Shown: positions 25,016-33,465 of the stretch, one piece after another
Position numbering within the stretch: position 1 is the first letter of the stretch
How the letters are laid out: the number at the start of each line of letters is the position of its first letter
Assembly (NCBI RefSeq): GCF_005239125.1
Contig: NZ_SZYE01000019.1
Coordinates: 1 to 34,529, forward strand
DNA: 34,529 nucleotides
From: Cellulomonas hominis
GTDB taxonomy: Bacteria > Actinomycetota > Actinomycetes > Actinomycetales > Cellulomonadaceae
Direction of reading: 5' to 3'
Position numbers and translations under genes: made by a program
The notes under the pieces: generated by a model
What the model was told of the DNA's origin: nothing
Seen by the model: the letters and a program-made list of their open reading frames with translations, nothing else
Databases searched by the model: none

Positions 25016-25939
25016 TCAGCCGAGCTCGCGCAGCCAGTCGCGCAGGAGGGTGGTGACCCGCGCGGGCTCCTCCTCCGGGAGGTAGTGCCCCGCGCCGGAG
25101 AGCATCTCGAACCGGTAGTGCGGTCCCAGCCGGCGCGCGACCGACCCGTGGGCCATCGCCCGGGAGACGCTGTAGCAGCCGTCCGACCCGCCGTGCACCT
25201 GCAGCGTCGGCACCGGTTCCGCGTCGCGCAGCGCGACGGCGTGCCGGCGCCCGTCGGCGCGCACGCCGGACCGGTACAGCCAGCGGACCTGCTCGAGCGC
25301 GGAGTGCGCGGCGAACGGGACGAGGGCGGCCCGGCGGTACAGCGCGAGCGCGGCGGGGTCCGGCCAGCGCGGCCCGCCCCACTCGCGCAGCAGCCGCGCG
25401 ACGAGGTCGCCGCGGGTCATCGCGCGCTCCGGCAGGTACGGGGCCTGGATCTCGGCCATCCGGCGGGTCGCGCGGGCGCGGAGCCCGGACCGCGGGTCGG
25501 CCCGGCGGGTCAGGGGGTGCGGCGAGGACAGCACGGCCACGCCCCGGGTCAGCCCGGGGTGGTAGGCGGGCATCGCCCAGGCCACGTCGCCGCCGCCCAC
25601 GCCGTGCCCGACCACCACGGCGCGGTCGCAGCCCAGCGAGCGGACGACGCCGGCGACGTCGCGGGTGAGCGTCGGCACGTCGTAGCCGCTCGGCGGCTTG
25701 TCGGAGCCGCCGGTGCCGCGCAGGTCCATGGCGACGACGCGGTGCCCGTCCTCGGCGAGGGCGGGCAGCTGATGGCGCCACGCCCACCACAGCTCGGGGA
25801 GCCCGTGCAGCAGCACCACCAGCGGGGCGTCGCGGTCGTCCGGTCCCGCGACGGCCACGTGGAACCGGGAGCCGTTCGCCGGCACGAAGTGGTGCCGCCA
25901 CGGGCCGTCGAGCAGGAGGGCGGCGGAGTCGACGGTCAT
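25016..25939 (-). CDS. Alpha/beta-hydrolase fold protein with altered nucleophile elbow
   Basis: A 307-aa member of the epoxide hydrolase/haloalkane dehalogenase-like branch. The oxyanion motif HGLPELWWAWRHQLPAL, the DLRGTGGSDKP segment and a C-terminal SGAGHYLPEEEP with the catalytic His are all present. The nucleophile elbow reads VVVGHGVGGG: Gly113 stands where Asp (GHDWGG) or Ser (GxSxG) should be. The underlying codon is clearly GGC. It may be catalytically inactive, use another residue, or act as a binding protein. It lies 11 nt after nhaA on the same strand, so the two are likely co-transcribed. Confidence 0.88.
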   Translation of the reverse strand: MTVDSAALLLDGPWRHHFVPANGSRFHVAVAGPDDRDAPLVVLLHGLPELWWAWRHQLPALAEDGHRVVAMDLRGTGGSDKPPSGYDVPTLTRDVAGVVRSLGCDRAVVVGHGVGGGDVAWAMPAYHPGLTRGVAVLSSPHPLTRRADPRSGLRARATRRMAEIQAPYLPERAMTRGDLVARLLREWGGPRWPDPAALALYRRAALVPFAAHSALEQVRWLYRSGVRADGRRHAVALRDAEPVPTLQVHGGSDGCYSVSRAMAHGSVARRLGPHYRFEMLSGAGHYLPEEEPARVTTLLRDWLRELG

Positions 25940-25950
25940 CGACGCCGAAC

Positions 25951-27222
25951 CTACCGCGTCCCGAGCTCCTGCTGGCGGGATCGGTGCTGCCGGTCGCGCA
26001 CCGCCAGCGCCACGCCGCCGAGGAGCGCCGCGGTCGTGGAGGCCAGCAGGATCGCCACCTTGAGGTGCTCGGTGTGCGGGTCGCCCGCCCCGAACGCGAG
26101 CTCCCCGATGAGGAGCGACACGGTGAAGCCGATGCCGGCGAGCATCCCGACGGCGGCGATGTCCCGCCAGTGCAGGTCGGGGGCGAGGGTGGCGCGGGTG
26201 AACCGCGCGACCAGCCAGGTCGCCGCCAGGATGCCGACGGGCTTGCCGACCACGAGCCCGAGCGCGACGCCGCGGGCGACGGGGTCGGCGACGGCCTCGG
26301 CGAACGCGTCGCCGGACAGCGGCACCCCGGCGGCGAACAGCGCGAACACCGGGACCGCGAACCCCGCGGACACCGGCCGCCAGCGGTGCTCGAGGCGCTC
26401 GGCGACGCTGCTCGTCTCACCCGGACGGGCGAGCGCCGGCGCGGTGAGGCCCAGGAGCACGCCGGCGATCGTCGCGTGCACCCCGGACGCGTGCATGAGC
26501 GCCCACGCGGTCACCGCCAGCGCGACGAGCGCGGCGTGCCCGGCGAACCCGGGCCGGCGCACCCGGACCAGCGCCGCGAACAGCGCGACCGCCACCAGCG
26601 ACGCGGCGAACCACACCAGGCGCAGCCCGTCGGTGTAGACCACCGCGATGACGACGATGCCGAGCAGGTCGTCGACGACCGCGAGCGTGAGCAGGAACGC
26701 CCGCAGGGACGCCGGGAGGCTCCGTCCGACCACCGACAGCACGGCGACCGCGAACGCGATGTCCGTGGCGGTCGGCACCGCCCACCCCTGGGGCTCCCCG
26801 CCGACGGCCGAGGAGTTGGCGAGCAGGTACAGCAGGGCGGGCACGGCCATCCCGCCCACGGCCGCGACGACGGGCACCACGGCCGTGCCGGGCCGCCGGA
26901 GCTCCCCGTCGACGATCTCCCGCTTGAGCTCGACGCCGACGACGAAGAAGAAGATCGCGAGCAGGCCGTCCGTCGCCCACGCGGCGAGGCTGAGGTCGAG
27001 GTGCAGGGCCGCGGGGCCGACCACGGTCTCGGAGATGGTCGTGTACGACGCGGACCAGGGCGAGTTGGCCCACAGCAGCGCGACGAGGGCGCCCGCGAGC
27101 AGCAGCACGCCGCCCGTGCGCTCCGCGCGGAGGGTGTCCAGCAGGTTGGCCAGCCCGCCGGGGGTCAGCGCGCCGAACAGGCGCGAGCCGGACTCCTCGG
27201 TGGGGGGCGGGGTGTGGGTCAC
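25951..27222 (-). CDS. nhaA: Na+/H+ antiporter NhaA
   Basis: A 423-aa membrane antiporter exchanging cytoplasmic Na+ for H+ for pH and salt control. About 12 hydrophobic segments are present, with FFFVVGVELKREIVDGEL early, PTATDIAFAVAVLSVVG in the middle, and the paired aspartates of the ion site in LAVVDDLLGIVVIA. The GTG at 27222 is preferred because GGAGAG lies 7 nt upstream; a GTG at 27276 would add 18 residues and follows a TACGAT -10-like box, which may instead be the promoter. It is downstream of glnR and upstream of a hydrolase on the same strand. Confidence 0.94.
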   Translation of the reverse strand: MTHTPPPTEESGSRLFGALTPGGLANLLDTLRAERTGGVLLLAGALVALLWANSPWSASYTTISETVVGPAALHLDLSLAAWATDGLLAIFFFVVGVELKREIVDGELRRPGTAVVPVVAAVGGMAVPALLYLLANSSAVGGEPQGWAVPTATDIAFAVAVLSVVGRSLPASLRAFLLTLAVVDDLLGIVVIAVVYTDGLRLVWFAASLVAVALFAALVRVRRPGFAGHAALVALAVTAWALMHASGVHATIAGVLLGLTAPALARPGETSSVAERLEHRWRPVSAGFAVPVFALFAAGVPLSGDAFAEAVADPVARGVALGLVVGKPVGILAATWLVARFTRATLAPDLHWRDIAAVGMLAGIGFTVSLLIGELAFGAGDPHTEHLKVAILLASTTAALLGGVALAVRDRQHRSRQQELGTR

Positions 27223-27286
27223 GGTGCGGCTCTCCGTGGGGTCGACGAGGTGGACGCCGACCAGACTTCCCGGCACACCGCCGAGG

Positions 27287-27292
27287 ATCGTA
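27287..27292 (-). promoter_or_regulatory. -10-like box upstream of nhaA
   Basis: TACGAT on the minus strand lies 64 nt before the GTG at 27222. It could start an nhaA transcript independent of glnR. Confidence 0.35.
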
Positions 27293-27322
27293 CCGGCGTC
27301 CCCGGAGCCGCGCGCGGTACGG

Positions 27323-28057
27323 TCAGGCGTCCGCGGGGACCTCCGCGGCCGTCGACGCGGCCCCGCTGTCGGCCGAGCGCCGGTCCTTCGGCGGGTCGAA
27401 CCGGTAGCCGACGTTCCGCACCGTGCCGATCAGCTGCTCGTGCTCGGGACCGAGCTTGGCGCGCAGCCGCCGGACGTGGACGTCGACGGTGCGGGTGCCC
27501 CCGTAGTAGTCGTAGCCCCACACCTCCTGGAGCAGCTGGGCCCGGGTGAACACGCGGCCCGGGTGCTGCACCAGGTACTTGAGGAGCTCGAACTCCTTGT
27601 ACGTGAGGTCGAGCGGCCGGCCGCGGAGCCGGGCGGTGTACCCGCCGGCGTCGATCATGAGCTCGCCGGACGAGATCTCCTGCGGGTGGTCGTCGTAGGA
27701 CGACCGGGCGGCGCGCTCGATGACGAGGCGGAACCGGGTCTCGACCTCGGCGGGCGTCGCGTTCTCGAGCACGATGTCGTCGGCGCCCCACTCCGCCGTG
27801 ACGACCGTGAGGCCGCCCTCGGTCAGCACCAGCACCAGCGGCACGGTGAGGCCGGTGGCGCGCAGCAGCCGGCACGTCGTGCGGGCGGTGACGAGGTCGC
27901 GGCGCGCGTCGAGCACGACGATGTCGGCGTCGGGGGCGTCCACGAGGGCCGAGGGCTCCACGGGCAGCACCCGGACGCGGTGGGACAGCAGGCCGAGCGC
28001 GGGCAGCACCTGGGAGGAGCCCCCCGACGCGGGCGTGAGCAGCAGCAGGTCGGCCAC
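27323..28057 (-). CDS. glnR: Nitrogen-response regulator GlnR (atypical OmpR type)
   Basis: A 244-aa regulator that closely matches the actinobacterial GlnR pattern. The N-terminal receiver-like domain ([10 protein letters not shown], then [17 protein letters not shown], with D50 in VVLDARRDL) lacks the full acidic pocket for phosphorylation and acts in dimerisation. The C-terminal winged helix is nearly invariant: [20 protein letters not shown], then [20 protein letters not shown] and [20 protein letters not shown]. GlnR controls glnA, amtB, nitrate and urea genes under nitrogen limitation; none is in this window. The GTG at 28057 is chosen for its GGGAGGAGGG ribosome site. Confidence 0.95.
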   Translation of the reverse strand: MADLLLLTPASGGSSQVLPALGLLSHRVRVLPVEPSALVDAPDADIVVLDARRDLVTARTTCRLLRATGLTVPLVLVLTEGGLTVVTAEWGADDIVLENATPAEVETRFRLVIERAARSSYDDHPQEISSGELMIDAGGYTARLRGRPLDLTYKEFELLKYLVQHPGRVFTRAQLLQEVWGYDYYGGTRTVDVHVRRLRAKLGPEHEQLIGTVRNVGYRFDPPKDRRSADSGAASTAAEVPADA

Positions 28058-28236
28058 GCAGGGACCCTCCTCCCGTCCGAATTGGGGGACACGGTACCCC
28101 TCGGATGTCACGTCGGAGGGCGTGTCCGCGACACATGGTGGTGATACAAGCAACCCGCGTCCCGGGGCGGCCCGCGGGTCCGGCCCGCGCCGCCCCGATG
28201 CCGGGTGCGCGGTCCCGGGATGCGAGGATGGCGCCC

Positions 28237-28995
28237 GTGCCCGCCTCGAACCGCGCCGTGACCACGGCCGTCCTGGCGACGCTCGTCGCTGTCGCCGGTG
28301 TCCTCGGGGGCGTCTCGCTGGCCGGCCGGGACGGTGTCGTCCTGGCCGTGCTGCTGGTCGCCCTCACCGCCGTCCTCGCCGTCGGCTGGCCCCGGGTCGC
28401 GGGGCTGCCCGCGCCGGTCGGCAGCGGGGTCGTGATCGGCCTCGCGGGCGTCGCGGCCGTCGTGGTCGTGCACGTCACCGCCACCGAGCCGCTGCTGGGT
28501 GACGTGCCCGCGGTGTTCGCGGGCGCGGTGCTCGCCGCGTTCGTGGCGGAGCTCGTGCGGCGGGACGGTCGCGAGCGGCTCGTGGAGTCCGTCGCCGGGA
28601 CCGTCGCCGGTGCCCTGGTGCCGGTGTGCGCGGCCGGCTGGCTCGCCGCCGAGCGGACCGCCGCCGGCGACGCCGTCGTGGTGACGGGGGCGGTCGCCCT
28701 GGCGGTCGGGTCCGCGGTCACCGCCCTGCCCCTGCGCGGCTGGGCCGGCGCCGGCGCCACGCTCGGCGCGGCCGTCGCGGGCGGTCTGGTCGCGGGCGCC
28801 GCGCTGCCGACCGTCGGGCTGCTGTCGGGGGGGCTGCTCGGCGCCGCGATCGGCGTCCTGGTCGCCGCGGGCGACGCCCTGTTCGACCGGCTGCCGACCC
28901 TGGAACATCGTCTCGCGGGGTGGGCGGTCGCTGTGCTGCCCGTCGCCGTCACCGGCATCCTGGTCTACGTCGTCGGCCGCGTCATCGTCGGCTGA
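28237..28995 (+). CDS. Conserved hypothetical membrane protein
   Basis: A 252-aa protein, almost entirely Ala/Val/Gly/Leu with about seven or eight hydrophobic segments and short loops; no named domain recognised. A basic loop, [17 protein letters not shown], sits in the middle. The GTG at 28237 is preferred over the ATG at 28228 because GAGGAT is 7 nt upstream of it, matching the leaderless pattern elsewhere here. It is divergent from glnR over a 179-nt gap that shows no other gene, and is followed by a thioredoxin-like gene. Confidence 0.8.
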   Translation: MPASNRAVTTAVLATLVAVAGVLGGVSLAGRDGVVLAVLLVALTAVLAVGWPRVAGLPAPVGSGVVIGLAGVAAVVVVHVTATEPLLGDVPAVFAGAVLAAFVAELVRRDGRERLVESVAGTVAGALVPVCAAGWLAAERTAAGDAVVVTGAVALAVGSAVTALPLRGWAGAGATLGAAVAGGLVAGAALPTVGLLSGGLLGAAIGVLVAAGDALFDRLPTLEHRLAGWAVAVLPVAVTGILVYVVGRVIVG

Positions 28996-29044
28996 CGACC
29001 GGGTCGCCCGCCGGGCGCGCCCGCGCCGCGACCCGGGGGTGGGC

Positions 29045-29479
29045 ATGGGGCTGCGCGTCCTGCTCGTCCTCGGCGTGCTCGCCGTCGCCCTCGTCGCCGG
29101 CCTGCTGTGGCGCTCCCGCAACGGCCGGTTCGTGGCCGCCCCCGCGGGCCCGCGGGCGGTCGACCGGCTGACCGCCGCCGACCTCGGCGCGCCGCTCGGG
29201 GCCGGGGCCACGTTCCTGCAGCTGTCCTCCGCGGCGTGCGCGCCGTGCCGCAGCACCGCCGCGGTGCTGACCGCCCTCGCGGGCGAGCGACCGGGCGTCG
29301 CGCACGTCGAGGTGCCCGCCGAGGACCGTCTGGACCTCGTGCGCCGGTTCGCCGTGCTGCGCACCCCGACGGTGCTGGTGCTGGACGGCACCGGCGCCGT
29401 GCGCGGGCGGCTGTCCGGGGCGACGACGCGGCAGCAGGCGCTCGACGCGCTCGACCGCTGTCCGGCCACCGCCGCCTGA
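29045..29479 (+). CDS. Membrane-anchored thioredoxin-like protein
   Basis: A 144-aa protein. An N-terminal hydrophobic helix (VLLVLGVLAVALVAGLLW) anchors a thioredoxin fold with the redox pair C65-A-P-C68 in SSAACAPCRS and a cis-Pro in LRTPTVLVLDG. It probably carries out thiol-disulfide exchange outside the membrane. A GTG at 29039 is an alternative start adding two residues. A DUF4395 gene follows at 44 nt; the pair is common in actinobacteria, which suggests a shared sulfur or redox task. Confidence 0.88.
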   Translation: MGLRVLLVLGVLAVALVAGLLWRSRNGRFVAAPAGPRAVDRLTAADLGAPLGAGATFLQLSSAACAPCRSTAAVLTALAGERPGVAHVEVPAEDRLDLVRRFAVLRTPTVLVLDGTGAVRGRLSGATTRQQALDALDRCPATAA

Positions 29480-29523
29480 CCGGCCCCGTCGCCGCCCACC
29501 CCACCACCTCACCGGAGACCACC

Positions 29524-30021
29524 GTGCCCGCGTCCCCCCGCACGCCCGTGCCCGCCGCCGGCGGCACCGCCGCCGCGACCCCGCACGCCCCCACGGCCGG
29601 CATCGACCCCCGCGGCCCCCGGGCGGGGGCCGCCCTCACCGCCGTCCTGCTGGTCGTCGTGCTGCTGCTCGCCGGCGCGGCCGCGGTCGTCGCGCTGGCC
29701 GTGGTCGCCGCGCTGTTCGCGGTCGGCGCCGTCCGCGGCGCCCAGGGCTCCGTCCAGGGGCTGCTGTACCGCCGCCTGGTCCGGCCCCGGCTCGCCCCGC
29801 CGGCCGAGCTGGAGGACCCGCGCCCGCCGCGGTTCGCGCAGCTGGTCGGCCTGGTCATCACCGGAGCCGGCGTGCTGCTCGCGCTGGCGGGCGTCCCGGG
29901 CGCGGCGCCGGTCGCCGCGGCCCTGGCGCTCGTCGCCGCGGTGCTCAAGGCGGCCTTCGGCCTGTGCCTCGGCTGCGAGCTCTACCTGCTCGGCGTCCGG
30001 CTGCGGCGCGCCCGGGCCTGA
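29524..30021 (+). CDS. DUF4395 family membrane protein
   Basis: A 165-aa protein. After a Pro/Ala-rich tail there are about four transmembrane helices. The family signature is visible: AQGSVQGLLYRRLVRPRL, then EDPRPPRFAQLVGL and, near the C-terminus, FGLCLGCELYLLGVR with two cysteines. The GTG follows a GGAGA ribosome site. DUF4395 genes are often beside thioredoxin-like or sulfurtransferase genes, as here. Function unknown; the two Cys suggest redox or sulfur handling. Confidence 0.88.
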   Translation: MPASPRTPVPAAGGTAAATPHAPTAGIDPRGPRAGAALTAVLLVVVLLLAGAAAVVALAVVAALFAVGAVRGAQGSVQGLLYRRLVRPRLAPPAELEDPRPPRFAQLVGLVITGAGVLLALAGVPGAAPVAAALALVAAVLKAAFGLCLGCELYLLGVRLRRARA

Positions 30022-30065
30022 GGAGCCGGGAAGGCGCGGGGCCCCGTCGTCGTTAGGATCGGCAG

Positions 30066-30173
30066 ATGCACGCACTCGAGATCGTGTTCATCGGTCTGCT
30101 CGTCGCCGCGACGATCACCATCGGGTGGTTCGCCGGTTTCGTCGTCTACCGGCTGTTCAAGGGACAGCGCTGA
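30066..30173 (+). CDS. 35-residue single-span membrane microprotein
   Basis: A small gene read directly from sequence. It encodes 35 aa: MHALE, one hydrophobic helix of about 23 residues with a conserved-looking GWFAGFVVY segment, and a basic end RLFKGQR. TAGGAT lies 6 nt upstream of the ATG, the same leaderless layout as recR, nth and DUF2516 in this window. It ends 14 nt before the FABP gene, so it may lead that operon. The basic end and the position of the single span predict an inner-membrane protein with the C-terminus in the cytoplasm. Function unknown. Confidence 0.75.
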   Translation: MHALEIVFIGLLVAATITIGWFAGFVVYRLFKGQR

Positions 30174-30187
30174 CAAGAAGGGCTACC

Positions 30188-30775
30188 ATGGCGTTCACCC
30201 TGCCCGAGGGTCTCGCACCCGAGATGTACCCGCTCGCCTGGCTCGTCGGGCGGTGGCACGGCGAAGGCGTCGTGGGGTACCCGGGCATCGAGGAGACGGC
30301 GTTCACCCAGGACGTGGTGATCGACCACGACGGTGGCCCGTACCTGTCCTACACGTCCACCATCCGGCTCGTCGTCGTGCCGGACGACGCCTCGGCGATC
30401 GCCGACGCGGACGGCACCCCGGCCGAGGCCGACGCGGGCCCGGACGCCGAGGGCGCCGTGTGGTCGACCGAGCAGGGCTACTGGCGGATCCCGCCCGAGC
30501 GGCCCGAGGGCATGGGGTCCGCCCTGTCGCCGGTCGAGCTGCTGCTCGCCGACCCGTCCGGGCACGTCGCCGTGTACGTGGGCGCGACCGGGAACGGCCG
30601 GATCGACCTGGTCAGCGACGTGATCGCGCGCACCGCCACCGGTGCCGACGTCTCCGCCGGCAAGCGCCTGTACGGCCTGGTCAACGGCGAGCTGATGTGG
30701 GCGCACGACCTGGCCGCGTTCGGGCACGAGCTGCAGTCGTACGCCTCCGCGCGGCTGAGCCGCGTGGTGGGCTGA
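30188..30775 (+). CDS. FABP-like / nitrobindin family protein
   Basis: A 195-aa beta-barrel protein (DUF1794, nitrobindin-like). The N-terminal signature is LVGRWHGEG (19-27). The final segment FGHELQSYASARLSRV carries His180 at the expected place of the haem-ligand histidine. Nitrobindins bind haem b and isomerise peroxynitrite; a cytoplasmic role in nitrosative stress is likely by family. An acidic insert of about 25 residues (DDASAIADADGTPAEADAG) is unusual for the family and probably a surface loop. The ATG follows AAGGG. The stop is 1 nt before the YgfZ-like start. Confidence 0.9.
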   Translation: MAFTLPEGLAPEMYPLAWLVGRWHGEGVVGYPGIEETAFTQDVVIDHDGGPYLSYTSTIRLVVVPDDASAIADADGTPAEADAGPDAEGAVWSTEQGYWRIPPERPEGMGSALSPVELLLADPSGHVAVYVGATGNGRIDLVSDVIARTATGADVSAGKRLYGLVNGELMWAHDLAAFGHELQSYASARLSRVVG

Positions 30776-30776
30776 C

Positions 30777-31940
30777 ATGGCCGAGGACGTCGCGGCCGGG
30801 CCCCGGCACCGCAGCCCGCTGCTCGACCGGCACGGTGCCGTCGCCGCCTCCGGCCCCGACGCGGGCGTCGCCTGGCACTACGGCGACCCCACCGCGGAGC
30901 AGCGCGCGCTGACCCGCGGCGGCGCGGTCGTCGACCAGTCGCACCTCGGGGCGGTGCGGGTCGCCGGCCCGGACCGCCTGTCCTGGCTGAACTCCATCAC
31001 GTCGCAGGAGCTCACGAGCCTGCCGCCGCGGACCTCGACGGAGACGCTCGTGCTCAGCCCGCAGGGGCACGTCGAGCACGTGGCCGCCGTGGTGGACGAC
31101 GGCGAGGCCACCTGGCTGATCAGCGAGACCGCGCCCGCGCTGGCCGCGTGGCTGGACCGGATGCGGTTCATGCTCCGCGTCGAGGTCGCGGACGTGACCG
31201 ACGACTGGGCCGCGATCGGCGAGCCGGTCGACGCCGAGGGCGCCGAGGGCGAGCCGGTGACCTGGCGCGACCCGTGGCCGCGCACGCTCCCCGGCGGCAC
31301 CCGGTACGGGCTGCCCGACGACGAGCACCCCGGCGCGGACCGCGCCTGGCGGCTGGTGCTGGTCCCGCGCGCGGGCCTGGCCGACGCCGTGCGGGCCCGC
31401 GAGGCGGCGGGCTGGCCGCTGGTCGGCACCTGGGCGAGCGAGGCGGTGCGCGTCGAGGCGTGGCGCCCCCGCGCGGGCCGCGAGGTCGACCACCGGACGA
31501 TCCCGCACGAGCTCGACTGGCTGCGCACCGCGGTGCACCTGCACAAGGGCTGCTACCGCGGCCAGGAGACGATCGCGCGGGTGCACAACATGGGCCGGCC
31601 GCCGCGCCGCCTGGTGCTGCTGCACCTCGACGGCTCCGGGCACGTGCTGCCCGAGGCCGGCGCGGTCGTGCGCGACCTCGGCGACCTGCTCACCACCGGG
31701 GAGCCCGGTCGCGAGGTCGGCCTGGTCACGACCGTGGCCCGGCACCACGAGCTCGGCCCGGTCGCGCTCGCGGTCGTGAAGCGCTCGGTGCCGGTGGACG
31801 TCGAGCTGGTGGTCGAGGCGGACGGCGGCGTGCTGACCGCCGGCCAGGAGGTCGTGGTCCCGGGCGACGGCGTGTCCGTCGACCGCCCCGCCGCGCGCGG
31901 GCCGCTCACCCGCGGCCTCGGCGGCCACCCGATGCTGTGA
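30777..31940 (+). CDS. YgfZ/GcvT-like folate-binding protein (Fe-S cluster assembly factor)
   Basis: A 387-aa protein with GcvT-type domains. The YgfZ signature KGCYRGQE (residues 257-264) is intact, including the Cys used by the Fe-S cluster function in bacteria. The N-terminal half has LSWLNSITSQEL, the family's folate-site region. Such proteins help repair or build Fe-S enzymes; acting near a nitrobindin gene is common in actinobacteria. It starts 1 nt after the FABP stop, consistent with co-translation. Length is somewhat above the E. coli protein. Confidence 0.93.
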   Translation: MAEDVAAGPRHRSPLLDRHGAVAASGPDAGVAWHYGDPTAEQRALTRGGAVVDQSHLGAVRVAGPDRLSWLNSITSQELTSLPPRTSTETLVLSPQGHVEHVAAVVDDGEATWLISETAPALAAWLDRMRFMLRVEVADVTDDWAAIGEPVDAEGAEGEPVTWRDPWPRTLPGGTRYGLPDDEHPGADRAWRLVLVPRAGLADAVRAREAAGWPLVGTWASEAVRVEAWRPRAGREVDHRTIPHELDWLRTAVHLHKGCYRGQETIARVHNMGRPPRRLVLLHLDGSGHVLPEAGAVVRDLGDLLTTGEPGREVGLVTTVARHHELGPVALAVVKRSVPVDVELVVEADGGVLTAGQEVVVPGDGVSVDRPAARGPLTRGLGGHPML

Positions 31941-31947
31941 CGCGCGC

Positions 31948-33069
31948 GTGACGGGCGGGTCGCGGCCGGTCGGCGGGCCGTCGTCGGTGCGGGTGCAGGT
32001 CGCCGCCCGGGTGCGCCAGGGCCGCGCGCGGGTGCGCACCGCGTTCGTGCCGGTCCTGCAGGCGGTGGTCGCCGCGGGCGTCGCGTACTGGATCGGCGCC
32101 GAGGTCCTCGGGCACAGCGCCCCGTTCTTCGCGCCGGTGAGCGCCTGGGTCGCGCTCGGCTTCACCGCGGACCGGGACCTGCGCCGGGTCGCCGAGCTCG
32201 CCGTCGGCGTCGCGATCGGCGTCGGGCTGGGCGACCTGGTGGTGCACGTCATCGGCACCGGGGCCTGGCAGGTGGCGTTCGTCCTGCTCGTCGCGGCGCT
32301 CACCGCCCGGTTCCTCGACCGCGGGCCGATGCTGACGACGCAGGCGGGCGTCCAGGCGATCGTCATCGTCGGGCTGCCCGCGGTGAGCGCGTCGGGCGGC
32401 CCGGTCGGGCGGTGGACCGACGCGCTGGTCGGCGGCGCGGTCGCGCTCGCCGTCGCCGCGCTCACGCCCAGCGACCCCCGGCGCCGTCCCCGCGCGCAGG
32501 GGCGGGCCGCCGTCGAGGAGCTCGCCGGGATGCTGCGGCTGCTCGCCCGCGGGATGCGCGGCCGCACGGTGCACGACGTCGAGGACGCGCTGATCCGCGG
32601 CCGCGCGTCGCAGCCCGCGCTGGACGAGTGGCAGGACGCCGCGGCCTCCGCGCGGGACCTGGGGCGCGTGTCGCCCGCTGCCCGCCGGCACCGCACGGAG
32701 CTCGCGTGGATCGGGCAGTCGGCCGTCCGCGTCGACCGCGCGGTGCGGAACTCGCGGGTCCTGGCGCGGCGCGCGCTCGCCTCCGTGCAGGCCGACCACG
32801 AGCGCGACCTCGGGCCGGTCGCGGACGCGGTCGACCGGGTGGCGCTCGCCGCCGACTCCCTGGCCGCGGCGCTGGGGTCCGGGTCCGAGCCGCTGCGCGC
32901 CCGGGAGGACCTGCTGCGGCTCGCCGCCGAGCTCGACCCGTTCACCCTGACGCCGGACGACCTGCAGGCGCAGAGCCTGCTGCTGCTGGTCCGGTCGCTC
33001 GTGGTCGACCTGCTCGAGGCCGCCGGGGTCGACCCCCGCACGGCGCGCGAGGCGCTGCCCGAGATCTAG
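31948..33069 (+). CDS. FUSC / aromatic acid exporter-like membrane protein
   Basis: A 373-aa protein. The N-terminal half (about 30-180) holds about six hydrophobic segments with APFFAPVSAWVALGFT and a paired LTTQAGVQAIVIVGLPA, typical of FUSC/ArAE transporters. The second half is a cytoplasmic, Arg/Glu-rich helical domain with coiled-coil features. It probably exports aromatic or other organic acids; substrate unknown. The GTG is 8 nt after the YgfZ-like stop. Confidence 0.87.
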   Translation: MTGGSRPVGGPSSVRVQVAARVRQGRARVRTAFVPVLQAVVAAGVAYWIGAEVLGHSAPFFAPVSAWVALGFTADRDLRRVAELAVGVAIGVGLGDLVVHVIGTGAWQVAFVLLVAALTARFLDRGPMLTTQAGVQAIVIVGLPAVSASGGPVGRWTDALVGGAVALAVAALTPSDPRRRPRAQGRAAVEELAGMLRLLARGMRGRTVHDVEDALIRGRASQPALDEWQDAAASARDLGRVSPAARRHRTELAWIGQSAVRVDRAVRNSRVLARRALASVQADHERDLGPVADAVDRVALAADSLAAALGSGSEPLRAREDLLRLAAELDPFTLTPDDLQAQSLLLLVRSLVVDLLEAAGVDPRTAREALPEI

Positions 33070-33105
33070 GGCCGGGCGGGCGCGGCGGCCGCGGGCGGCG
33101 CCCCG

Positions 33106-33111
33106 TAGGCT
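33106..33111 (+). promoter_or_regulatory. -10 box of leaderless DUF2516 gene
   Basis: TAGGCT lies 6 nt before the GTG start, the same spacing as at the 35-residue gene and recR. Confidence 0.5.
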
Positions 33112-33117
33112 CGGCCC

Positions 33118-33465
33118 GTGATCTTCGGCAACGTGCAGGTCGTGCTCTTCCTCCTGTTCACCCTCGTCATCCTCGTGCTGGCGGTCTGGGCGCTGGTCGA
33201 CGCGCTCCGCCGGCCCGCGTCCGCGTACGTCGCGGCGGGCAAGCAGACCAAGCAGATCTGGTCGATCATCCTGGGCATCGCGACCGCGGTGGCGTTCTTC
33301 TCCGTGCCGCCGCCGCTCGGGCTCGGGGCGTTCCCGACCTTCCTCGCGCTGCTGAGCGCCGTCGCCGCGATCGTCTACCTGGTCGACGTGCGCCCGGCGA
33401 TCGCCCCGCACTCGCGCCGGGGCGGCGGGCGCGGCGGCCAGGGCCCGACCCGCGGCGGGTGGTGA
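33118..33465 (+). CDS. DUF2516 family membrane protein
   Basis: A 115-aa protein of a family confined to actinobacteria. There are three hydrophobic segments: VVLFLLFTLVILVLAVWAL, then a region around WSIILGIATAVAFF, and a third near FLALLSAVAAIVYLVDV. Between the first two comes the family's ALRRPASAYVAAGKQTK loop. The tail is Gly/Arg-rich. Function unknown. Its stop overlaps the asparaginase start (GTGA). Confidence 0.9.
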   Translation: MIFGNVQVVLFLLFTLVILVLAVWALVDALRRPASAYVAAGKQTKQIWSIILGIATAVAFFSVPPPLGLGAFPTFLALLSAVAAIVYLVDVRPAIAPHSRRGGGRGGQGPTRGGW

